Assembly (NCBI RefSeq): GCF_015712165.1
Contig: NZ_JADPZX010000001.1
Coordinates: 992,001-1,056,000, forward strand
Direction: 5' to 3'
Length of the DNA: 64,000 nt
Source of the DNA: Streptomyces spinoverrucosus
Lineage (GTDB): Bacteria; Actinomycetota; Actinomycetes; Streptomycetales; Streptomycetaceae
The stretch's first letter is position 1. Every line of letters starts with the position of its first letter. The notes beneath the pieces were generated by a model that was not told the origin of the DNA, searched no databases, and worked only from the letters and a program-made list of their open reading frames with translations. A program made the translations under genes and the position numbers. Of this stretch, positions 17,240 to 23,981 are shown in pieces.

Positions 17240-18405
17240 GGCAGCTCCTTGAGTCCGAGGTCCGTCAGCAGGTCGCGGGCGAGGGTGAGTTCGGCCGCGA
17301 TGCCGTCCGTGAGCTGCGTGCGGGCGCGGGGCCGCAGCTCCGGTGGGAGGGCCTGCCAGGTGTAGGTCTCGACCTCCAGGTGGTGGGTGAGCGGACCGGG
17401 GCCGCCGACGAGGCGGGCCAGGGCGGTCTTGAGTACGTCGAGCGTGGAGGTGAGGGGCGCGGCGGGGGCCGCGTGCAGCGGGACGTGGAAGTGGGCGCGC
17501 CAGGGCGAGGCGTCGGGCAGGACGTCGTCCTTGAGGGCCGCGCCGAGGTCGTCGGTGCCGCGGAGGCCCGCGGTGGTGACGGTGCGGGTCTGGTGCAGGA
17601 AGCGGGGTTCGTCGAAGGCGGCGAGGGCGTCGCGGACTTCGGGGAGATGGGGGTGTTCGGCGTGCAGTGCGGCGGAGAGCTGGGATTTGACGATGGGCAC
17701 TCCGGCCCGGGTGAGGGCGTCCAGGGCGGTGTGCGGGTCTTCGAAGGAGGTGGCGAGGTGGCAGGTGTCGACGCAGATGCCGATGCGGTCGTGGTGGATC
17801 GCGGTCAGCGGGGCGATGGCGTCGCCGGTGGTCTCGACGACGCAGCCGGGCTCCGGCTCCAGGCCGACGCGGATGGAGCGGCCGGTCAGTTCCTGGAGGG
17901 CGTCGAGGCGTTCGCCGAGGGTGCGCAGCGCGGTGTGGGCGGCTTCGGCTCTTTCCGCGTCCTGGGCGGTGCGCCAGGCGAGTGGGAGGGTGGAGACGCT
18001 GCCCTCGGTGACGTCGTCGGGGAGGAGTCCGGCGAGGACGCGGGCGAGGGCGGTGGTGTGGGCGAGGCGTTCCGGGTCGGCCCAGTCCGGCTTGTACACG
18101 CGGTACTTGACCTCTTCGGCGCCGAAGCCCTCATAGGGGAAGCCGTTGAGGGTGACTACTTCGAGGCCCCGCCGGTCGAGTTCGGAGCGCAGGGTGCGCA
18201 GCGCGGACGGGTCGGTGACGAGGGCGTGGGCGGCGTCCCTGGCGAGCCACAGGCCGATGCCGAGCCGGTCGCGGCCGAGGCGGCGGCGGACGGGTTCGCA
18301 GTGGTCGCGGAGCTGGGCGAGGACACCGTCGAGGGTTTCGGCGGGGTGGACGTTGGTGCAGTAGGCGAGGTGCACCGTGGAGCCGTCGGGGTGGCGGAAG
18401 CGCAT
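17236..18405 (-). CDS. eboE: EboE-like metabolite traffic protein (TIM barrel)
   Basis: A 389-residue protein resembling EboE, a xylose-isomerase-like barrel conserved in ebo clusters. It begins with LAYCTNVHPAETLDGV and contains VVTLNGFPYEGFG, SVSTLPLAW, the VGLEPEPGCVVET segment and the VDTCHLATSFED metal-site segment. These give the Glu/Asp/His set of the fold. The N-terminal CTNVHP motif is the most distinctive trait of the EboE group. It starts three bases after the TatD gene stop and overlaps the next gene, so translation is coupled. In Nostoc the cluster is needed to place a scytonemin precursor in the periplasm, but the chemistry of EboE is not established. Confidence 0.8.
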   Translation of the reverse strand: MRFRHPDGSTVHLAYCTNVHPAETLDGVLAQLRDHCEPVRRRLGRDRLGIGLWLARDAAHALVTDPSALRTLRSELDRRGLEVVTLNGFPYEGFGAEEVKYRVYKPDWADPERLAHTTALARVLAGLLPDDVTEGSVSTLPLAWRTAQDAERAEAAHTALRTLGERLDALQELTGRSIRVGLEPEPGCVVETTGDAIAPLTAIHHDRIGICVDTCHLATSFEDPHTALDALTRAGVPIVKSQLSAALHAEHPHLPEVRDALAAFDEPRFLHQTRTVTTAGLRGTDDLGAALKDDVLPDASPWRAHFHVPLHAAPAAPLTSTLDVLKTALARLVGGPGPLTHHLEVETYTWQALPPELRPRARTQLTDGIAAELTLARDLLTDLGLKELP

Positions 18406-18408
18406 GGC

Positions 18409-19257
18409 TCACTCCCCGCCGCGCAGGATGGAGTTGCCTTCGTGGGTGGCGTCGGTCGCGGCGATGTCGAGGTTCAGCCGGCCGCTGAGCCCGTAGAACG
18501 CCACGGGGTTGCGCCACAGCACCTGGTCGACGTCGTCCTCGGTGAAGCCCTCGGCGAGCATCAGATCGCCGACCTTGCGGGTTTTCAGGGGGTCGCTGCG
18601 CCCCCAGTCCGCGGCGGAGTTCACCAGGACCTGCTCGGTCCCGTAGGTGCGCAGGATCGCGACCATCCGGTCCTCGTCCATCTTGGTGTCCGGATAGACC
18701 GAGAAGCCCAGCCAGCCGCCGCTGTCCTTGGCCTCCTTGACGGTGGTCTCGTTGAGGTGGTCGAGCAGGACACGGTCCGCGGGCAGGGCGGACTCCCGCA
18801 CGAGGTCGAGGGTGCGGCGCAGGCCGGCCAGCTTGTCGCGGTGGGGGGTGTGCACGAGTGCGGGCAGCTCGTGGTCGGCGGCGAGCTGGAGCTGGGCGGC
18901 GAGGGCGGTGTCCTCGGCGGGGGTCATCGAGTCGTAGCCGATCTCGCCGACGGCGACGACCTGGTCCTTGACGAGATACCGGGGCAGTTCGTCGAGGACG
19001 GGACGGCAGCGCGGGTCGTTCGCCTCCTTGGGGTTCAGGGCGATCGTGCAGTGGTGGGCGATGCCGTACTGGGCGGCGCGGAAGGGTTCCCAGCCGAGGA
19101 GGGAGTCGAAGTAGTCGAAGAAGGTGGCGGGCGCGGTGCGGGGCTGGCCCAGCCAGAAGGCGGGTTCGACGACGGCCCGGACACCGGCGGCGTGCATGGC
19201 CTCGTAGTCGTCGGTGGTCCTGGACGTCATGTGGATGTGGGGGTCGAAGATGCGCAT
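18409..19257 (-). CDS. eboB: TatD-family metal-dependent hydrolase (EboB-like)
   Basis: A 282-residue amidohydrolase-fold protein of the TatD group as found in ebo clusters. The metal site is visible: FDPHIHM at the N-terminus, VGEIGYDSM (Glu bridging residue), ALVHTPH, LLDHLNE and NSAADWG near the C-terminus. I chose the ATG at 19257 because the domain starts exactly there and the codon overlaps the EboA stop by one base (TGATG). Upstream sequence in this frame is the antisense of phase of EboA. The substrate is unknown; the link to the rest of the operon comes from overlapping starts and stops throughout. Confidence 0.85.
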   Translation of the reverse strand: MRIFDPHIHMTSRTTDDYEAMHAAGVRAVVEPAFWLGQPRTAPATFFDYFDSLLGWEPFRAAQYGIAHHCTIALNPKEANDPRCRPVLDELPRYLVKDQVVAVGEIGYDSMTPAEDTALAAQLQLAADHELPALVHTPHRDKLAGLRRTLDLVRESALPADRVLLDHLNETTVKEAKDSGGWLGFSVYPDTKMDEDRMVAILRTYGTEQVLVNSAADWGRSDPLKTRKVGDLMLAEGFTEDDVDQVLWRNPVAFYGLSGRLNLDIAATDATHEGNSILRGGE

Positions 19258-20066
19258 CAGGACTCCTTGCCGTGGGGGGTGTCCGATCCGTCCGCACCGT
19301 GCGGTGCCGGTGCGGAGTCGGTCAGGGCCAGGACGCGGTGCAGGTCCTCGGGTACGGGACGGCCCGCGGCGGTGCGTTCGGCGGCGTAGTCGCCGAGCAT
19401 GCGGGCCAGTTCGGCGTCGGCGCGGGCGCGGCGCCGCAGATCGGCCACGTTGTCGACGGGGACGCCGGTGAACAGGCACTTCAGTACGGCGTGGCGCCAG
19501 TTGTGCGGGTCGAGGTGCCGGGCGGCGTACGGGCCGACGGCGGCGGCGAGGAGCCGGGTGTCGTTGGTGCGCAGGGCGTCCTCGATCAGCGGGAGGGCGT
19601 CCGGGCCGGGCACCAGGTGCGGCAGCACGCACAGGACGGCGCGGCGCTCGGCGGAGGTGCCCTGGCGGTAGACGCGGCTGAGCGCGGCCGGGTCGGCACC
19701 GGCGGCGCGGAGGATCAGCACGCGGGCGGCGTCGACGTACTCGTCCCCGCAGCGGCGGCCCGCCTCGGCGATGCGCAGTTCCCACACGGAGATGGGGCCG
19801 TGCGTGCCGGGGTGGGCGGCGGCCTCGGCGAGGGCCTGGTCGAGCCAGGCGCGGGCGGCTCCGGGGAGGTGGGTGTTGAGGTGGGCGTGGAGGGACTCGG
19901 GCGGGGTGTGGGCAGGGTTGGGGGGTTCTGACGGCGTGATGGGTGTGGTGGCGTTGCTGTCCGTGGCCGCGTTCGTGACGGTCGTGTTGTCGTCCGCCTC
20001 GGTGGGCGTCGGCGCGTCGTCGGATCTCGGCGCCGGGGTCGCCGGGGTGGCGTGGGGGTGCTTCAC
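19257..20066 (-). CDS. eboA: EboA domain-containing protein
   Basis: A 269-residue protein with a disordered Pro/Thr/Asn-rich N-terminus (about residues 1-60) followed by an alpha-helical EboA-like domain. Recognisable features are WELRIAEAGRRCGDEYVDAARVLILRAAG, the run of helices up to YAARHLDPHNWRHAVLKCLFTGVPV, and the RRRARADAELARML tail. EboA has no known enzymatic activity; it is the marker protein of ebo clusters. The GTG start overlaps the preceding gene by four bases. The family call rests on pattern recall and on its place next to TatD, UbiA and EboE relatives, which together are diagnostic. Confidence 0.78.
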   Translation of the reverse strand: MKHPHATPATPAPRSDDAPTPTEADDNTTVTNAATDSNATTPITPSEPPNPAHTPPESLHAHLNTHLPGAARAWLDQALAEAAAHPGTHGPISVWELRIAEAGRRCGDEYVDAARVLILRAAGADPAALSRVYRQGTSAERRAVLCVLPHLVPGPDALPLIEDALRTNDTRLLAAAVGPYAARHLDPHNWRHAVLKCLFTGVPVDNVADLRRRARADAELARMLGDYAAERTAAGRPVPEDLHRVLALTDSAPAPHGADGSDTPHGKES

Positions 20067-21037
20067 GGGGTGCTCCCTTCAGGGGTGGCGGAGGGCACGC
20101 CGAGGGGTGCGACGGGCGGAGTCGGGGGTGGGACCGGCCCGTTGGGTGGCGCGGCGGTGCGGAGGAACGGGAGGGAGAGTGCGGCGTGGTGAGGGCCCGC
20201 GTGGGAGTGGCGGGGCAGTTCGACGACGGTCAGGCCCTGGTAGCCGGTGGCGGCGAGGGCCGCCAGGACGGGCGGGAAGTCGATCTCTCCCTCGCCGAAG
20301 GGGAGGTGTTCGTGCACGCCGCGGCGCATGTCCTCGATCTGGACGTGGCGAAGCCAGGGTGCGGCGGCGCGTACGCAGTCGGCCGGAGGGAGGGGTTCGA
20401 GGCACTGGCAGTGGCCGATGTCGAGGGTGAGACCGAGGAGGTCGGGGTCGCCGAGGGTGCGGCGCAGACGGTGGAAGTCGGCGAGGGTGGCGAGGAGGTG
20501 GCCGGGCTCGGGTTCGACGGCGAGCGGGATGCCGGCGGCGGCTGCGGCGTCCAGGACCGGGGCGAGGCTGTCGGCCAGGCGTTTCCACGCCGTGTCCTCG
20601 TCCGTGCCGGGCGGGAGGGTGCCGCTGAAGCAGTGCACGGCGTGGGCGCCGAGGTCGGCGGCGACCCGGACGGCGCGCAGCAGCAGGTCGACGCGGCGGG
20701 CCCGGTCGTCCGGCTCCGGGTCCAGGAGGGAGGGGCCGTGTTTGCGGCGCGCGTCGAGCACGTAGCGGGCGCCCGTCTCCACGGTGACCGTCAGCCCGAG
20801 CGCGCTGAGCCGTTGCGCGACTCGACGGGTGCGGGCGGACAGGTCCGGGGCGAGGGGGTCGAGGTGCATGTGGTCGAGGGTCAGGCCGACTCCGTCGTAG
20901 CCGAGGTCTGCCAGCAGGGCGAGGGCGTCGTCGAGCCGGAGGTCGGCGAGGCCGTTGGTGCCGTAGCCGAAGCGGAGGGGGGTGTGGGGGGAGGCCGGTT
21001 CGCCGGGGTCCTGCGCCGGGTGGGGCCGAGGGCTCAC
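20063..21037 (-). CDS. Sugar phosphate isomerase/epimerase of ebo-type operon
   Basis: A 324-residue xylose-isomerase-like TIM barrel. It has the opening strand FGYGTNGLADLRLDDAL, VETGARYVLD, AVHCFSGTLP, the metal Glu in LAVEPEPGHLL, the Asp/His pair in LTLDIGHCQCLE, HVQIEDM and the final Glu in VVELPRHSH. A Pro-rich tail of about 35 residues follows. The GTG start overlaps the prenyltransferase stop by four bases and its own stop overlaps EboA by four. It is the second of two isomerase-like barrels within the operon; the pair may act on successive cyclitol or sugar intermediates, which is inference. Confidence 0.82.
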   Translation of the reverse strand: MSPRPHPAQDPGEPASPHTPLRFGYGTNGLADLRLDDALALLADLGYDGVGLTLDHMHLDPLAPDLSARTRRVAQRLSALGLTVTVETGARYVLDARRKHGPSLLDPEPDDRARRVDLLLRAVRVAADLGAHAVHCFSGTLPPGTDEDTAWKRLADSLAPVLDAAAAAGIPLAVEPEPGHLLATLADFHRLRRTLGDPDLLGLTLDIGHCQCLEPLPPADCVRAAAPWLRHVQIEDMRRGVHEHLPFGEGEIDFPPVLAALAATGYQGLTVVELPRHSHAGPHHAALSLPFLRTAAPPNGPVPPPTPPVAPLGVPSATPEGSTP

Positions 21038-22263
21038 GTGATGCTCACCTTCCTCGCGTACTTCCGTCCGATCGGGGCGAGTGCGGCGATCGCCAGGGCG
21101 GTGAGGCCGGCTCCGGCGCGGGCGGCCAGGGCGGCTTGGAGGGGGATGGTGGCGCGGATGCCGCCGCCGACGGCTCGCTGGGTGAGTGGGGGTGAGGGGT
21201 TGAGCGCGGCGTGGGTGTAGGGACGACCGGCGGTGGCGGCGTAGGCGGTGGCCAGGGCGATGCGGAGGACACCGTCGAGGGTGAGGCCGGTGCCGGTGCG
21301 GCGGGTGCCGGTGCCGGTCCTGCCGACGCCGCTGCTGCCCATGCTGGTGCTGCCGGCGCCGGTGTTGCCGACGTCGCTGCTGTCGATGCTGGTCCTGCTG
21401 GCGCCGGTGCCGGTCCAGCCGAAGCCGGTCCAGCCGGTGCCCCTGCTGCCCGTGCCGGTCCTGCGGGCGCCGGTGCTGCCGCTGCTGCCGGTGCCGGTCC
21501 TGTCGGCGCCGGGCCTGCCAGGGCCGGTCCAGCCGAAGCCGGTCCAGCCGGTGCCGGTGCTGCCGGCGCCGCTGCTGCCGAAGCCGGTCCAGCCGGTGCC
21601 GAAGCTACCGACGCCGCTGCCGGTGCTGGTCGACGTGGATTCCTTCGTGCCCCGCGCGCCCCGTGCCACGAGGCGGGCGAGGGCGGCCGTCGCGGTGAGT
21701 GCGGCTAGGGGTGCCAGGGCCGAGCCGCCCTGGGTTTCCCGGCGGGAGACCGCCGTCACCGCGAGGGTGTGGGTGCCGAGGAGGGCGGCGGAGGGCAGCG
21801 CCTCGACCGGGCGGCCGGTCGTCGCGGCGGCGCCGAGGAGGTGGTCGAGGCCGCGGGCGGCGGCCATGGCCACCGGGCCGGCGGGCGTGTGCTTCAGGGC
21901 GAGGTCGTACGCCCAGACGGTGGCGGCCAGGGGCGTGGCCACGGCCAGGGCCGGGCGGCCGGCCCGAGCGGCCAGGGCGAGCCCGGCCGCGGTCAGGGCG
22001 CAGGCCGCCGTCAGGGCGGAGGACGGCCGGATGCGGCCGGAGGGGAGAGGGCGCTCGGGGCGCTCGGCGGCGTCCTCCTCGCGGTCCGCCCAGTCGTTGA
22101 GGGCCATGCCGGCCTCGTAGAGACACAGGGAGGAACCGATGGCGAGGGCGGTGCGGGTGTTGGGGCGGGCGCCGGTGGCGACGGCGCCGCTCAGGGCGTC
22201 GCCCGGGACGGTGAACAGGGCGGGAAGCCGCAGGAGTTCGGCCCAGGCGCGGCTGCGGCTCAT
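21034..22263 (-). CDS. eboC: UbiA-family prenyltransferase (EboC-like) with low-complexity insertion
   Basis: A 409-residue polytopic membrane protein of the UbiA prenyltransferase family as found in ebo clusters. The first Asp-rich motif is NDWADREED (residues 56-64), and YDLALKHTPAG marks the second active-site loop near residue 119. Transmembrane segments are rich in Ala/Leu. Residues 205-326 break the pattern: a hydrophilic run of Gly, Thr, Ser and Trp-Thr-Gly-Phe-Gly repeats sits between membrane helices, after which the normal C-terminal helices resume. Typical EboC proteins are near 290-300 residues, so the excess equals the insertion. The ATG overlaps the preceding stop (ATGA). It presumably prenylates or moves a small polar precursor at the membrane. 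Confidence 0.82.
   Translation of the reverse strand: MSRSRAWAELLRLPALFTVPGDALSGAVATGARPNTRTALAIGSSLCLYEAGMALNDWADREEDAAERPERPLPSGRIRPSSALTAACALTAAGLALAARAGRPALAVATPLAATVWAYDLALKHTPAGPVAMAAARGLDHLLGAAATTGRPVEALPSAALLGTHTLAVTAVSRRETQGGSALAPLAALTATAALARLVARGARGTKESTSTSTGSGVGSFGTGWTGFGSSGAGSTGTGWTGFGWTGPGRPGADRTGTGSSGSTGARRTGTGSRGTGWTGFGWTGTGASRTSIDSSDVGNTGAGSTSMGSSGVGRTGTGTRRTGTGLTLDGVLRIALATAYAATAGRPYTHAALNPSPPLTQRAVGGGIRATIPLQAALAARAGAGLTALAIAALAPIGRKYARKVSIT
21286..21651 (-). repeat. Coding low-complexity repeat tract inside eboC
   Basis: About 366 bases of imperfect short repeats, many built from (GCCGGTSCCGGTCCW)-like 15-mers on the plus strand, encode a Gly/Thr/Ser-rich insert on the minus strand. 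GTGWTGFGWTG-type blocks recur three times. The tract is in frame and contains no stop. Confidence 0.85.
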
Positions 22264-23897
22264 CGCCGCACTCCCCGGGGTGCCCCGCCCTGGGCCTGTG
22301 GCGCGGACGCCTCCGCCCCGGCGACCGCATCCCCTCCGGCGCCACCAATCTCCGCTCCAGCACCACTGGTGTCCGCTCCGGCACCACTGGTGTCCGCTCC
22401 GGCACCACTGGTGTCCGCTCCGGCACCACTGGTGTCCGCATCCCCTCCGGCACCACCAGTGTCCGCCCCGGCGACCGCATCCCCTCCGGCACCACCAGTG
22501 ACCGCTCCGGCTACCGCTTCCGCGCCGCCGACACCACGCGTCTCCGCACCAGTACCACCTGCCCCCTGCCCCGCATCCGCACGGGCGGCGACACCGGCAC
22601 CAATCGGGCCCTCCCCCACCTCCGCCCCGGCGACCGCCTCCGCGCCGACACCACCCGTCTCCGCACTGGCACCAACACCGACTCCAGCACCGACACCGAC
22701 ATCAACACCGACACCGGCACCGGCACCGGCACCGGCACCAGCACCCGTGCCAACATCAGCACCCTCACCCGCCCCCCGAAGCCGCCCCGCCAACCGGCCC
22801 AGCGCCGCGTACTGCTCCGCCAGGCCCGCCGGTCCGTCCCCCACCGGGTCCTTGAAGTAGAAGCCCAGTTCGTCGAGTGGGCCGGTCAGGCCGGCCTCGT
22901 GGGCGCGGGCGGTGAGGCGGGCCAGGTCCAGGACCAGGGGTGCCGCCAGGGCCGAGTCGCAGCCCTGCCAGATGGTCTGGAGGATCATGCGCGTGCCGAG
23001 GAAGCCGTCGAAGGCGATGTGGTCCCAGGCCGTCTTCCAGTCCCCGAGGGCAGGGACGTCGTCGATGTGCACCTCGCCCTCGGGAACGGTGCCGAGAGTG
23101 TCGGCGAGGACGCGTTCCTTGCCGGCGTTCTTCGCGGCAGCTGCGGCCGGGTCGGCGAGAGACGCGCCGTCGCCGCCGCCCAGCAGGTTGGTGCCGGACC
23201 AGGCGCGGACGGTCAGGGCACGTTGCGCGAACATCGGGCCCAGCACGGCCCGCAGCAGCGTCTGTCCGGTCTTGCCGTCCCGGCCGGCGTACGGCAGGCC
23301 GCTCCGCTCGGCCTCTCGGGCGGCCACGGGGTGATGCATGCCCTCGGAGGGGGTGAAGTTGACGTAGGGGCAGCCCGCGCGCAGGGCCGCCAGCGCGTAC
23401 AGCGTGCTGGCAGGGAGCGGGGAGTCGGGCCCCTGGGACGCGGGTTCGGTGGAGGCGACGTTCACCACCACCGCGCGCTCCAGCTCATGACGGCGTACGA
23501 AGTCGCGTATGTCGTCGGCGAAGGCCGTGATCAGTTCGGCCTCGCTGCGGGTGTCGCCCGGGGTGGGGCCGCCGGGCCTGATCTCCCGGTCGGCGGCGGC
23601 GAGTTCGGCCGCGACGGCGGTGGCGACGCCCGGCGGGACGACTCCGCCCGCGGTCAGGGCCTCGGCGCGTTTCGGCAGCGGGCAGTCGACGGTGTCGTGC
23701 CCGCCGAAGACGAGGTCGGACAGCGCGGGCAGGCCGCTGTCGGTGAACGCCGGGGTCTCGGTCACCATGCCGGTGGGTGGGTGCAGTCCCGCGGTGACGG
23801 CGGCGCACCCCGTGACGACGGTGGTGGCGACGGAGCCTCGGGCTCCGATCAGCCACACCCCCACACGCGGTCGGGAGAGGGACGCGGACGCGGACAT
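22260..23897 (-). CDS. Inositol-3-phosphate synthase family protein with Gly/Ala-rich tail
   Basis: A 545-residue member of the myo-inositol-1-phosphate synthase family. The NAD-binding start VGVWLIGARGSVATT, VVNVASTEP (residues 145-152), YVNFTPSEG, the GRDGKTGQTLLR segment (near residue 205) and WSGTNLLGGGDGASL are all family landmarks. AKNAGKERVL and IAFDGFLGTRM follow. The enzymatic core ends near residue 375; the last 170 residues are low-complexity Gly/Ala/Val/Asp repeats not expected in this family. It heads the leftward operon, with AGGAGGCTG before the ATG. It would cyclise glucose-6-phosphate or a related sugar phosphate and may replace the dehydroquinate-synthase-like EboD of other ebo clusters. 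Confidence 0.87.
   Translation of the reverse strand: MSASASLSRPRVGVWLIGARGSVATTVVTGCAAVTAGLHPPTGMVTETPAFTDSGLPALSDLVFGGHDTVDCPLPKRAEALTAGGVVPPGVATAVAAELAAADREIRPGGPTPGDTRSEAELITAFADDIRDFVRRHELERAVVVNVASTEPASQGPDSPLPASTLYALAALRAGCPYVNFTPSEGMHHPVAAREAERSGLPYAGRDGKTGQTLLRAVLGPMFAQRALTVRAWSGTNLLGGGDGASLADPAAAAAKNAGKERVLADTLGTVPEGEVHIDDVPALGDWKTAWDHIAFDGFLGTRMILQTIWQGCDSALAAPLVLDLARLTARAHEAGLTGPLDELGFYFKDPVGDGPAGLAEQYAALGRLAGRLRGAGEGADVGTGAGAGAGAGAGVGVDVGVGAGVGVGASAETGGVGAEAVAGAEVGEGPIGAGVAARADAGQGAGGTGAETRGVGGAEAVAGAVTGGAGGDAVAGADTGGAGGDADTSGAGADTSGAGADTSGAGADTSGAGAEIGGAGGDAVAGAEASAPQAQGGAPRGVRR
22263..22772 (-). repeat. VNTR-like coding repeats at the 3' end of the inositol-phosphate synthase gene
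   Basis: Low-complexity DNA encoding the Gly/Ala-rich tail. It contains four head-to-tail 21-mers at 22351-22434 (three identical, one with a single change), each encoding DTSGAGA on the minus strand. A run of GGTGCC hexamers lies at about 22708-22745. Unit lengths are multiples of three, so copy changes keep the frame. Confidence 0.9.
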
Positions 23898-23943
23898 GGG
23901 CAGCCTCCTGGTCGGTGCGCGAAACCCTGGGGTGGGACAAAGA

Positions 23944-23977
23944 CGGCGGGCGGGGGTCCGGCGTCCCCCGCCCGCCG
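23944..23977 (-). terminator. 13-bp GC hairpin after the giant ThuA protein gene
   Basis: CGGCGGGCGGGGG (23944-23956) pairs perfectly with CCCCCGCCCGCCG (23965-23977) across 8 nt. It lies directly after the stop at 23982 and before the ebo-type operon, so it probably separates the two leftward units. Confidence 0.75.
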
Positions 23978-23981
23978 CCGT

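Noticed and set aside
22351..22434. Regular 21-bp repeats resembling a CRISPR array
   Set aside because: Units are head to tail without spacers, are in frame within a coding region, and no cas genes are present.
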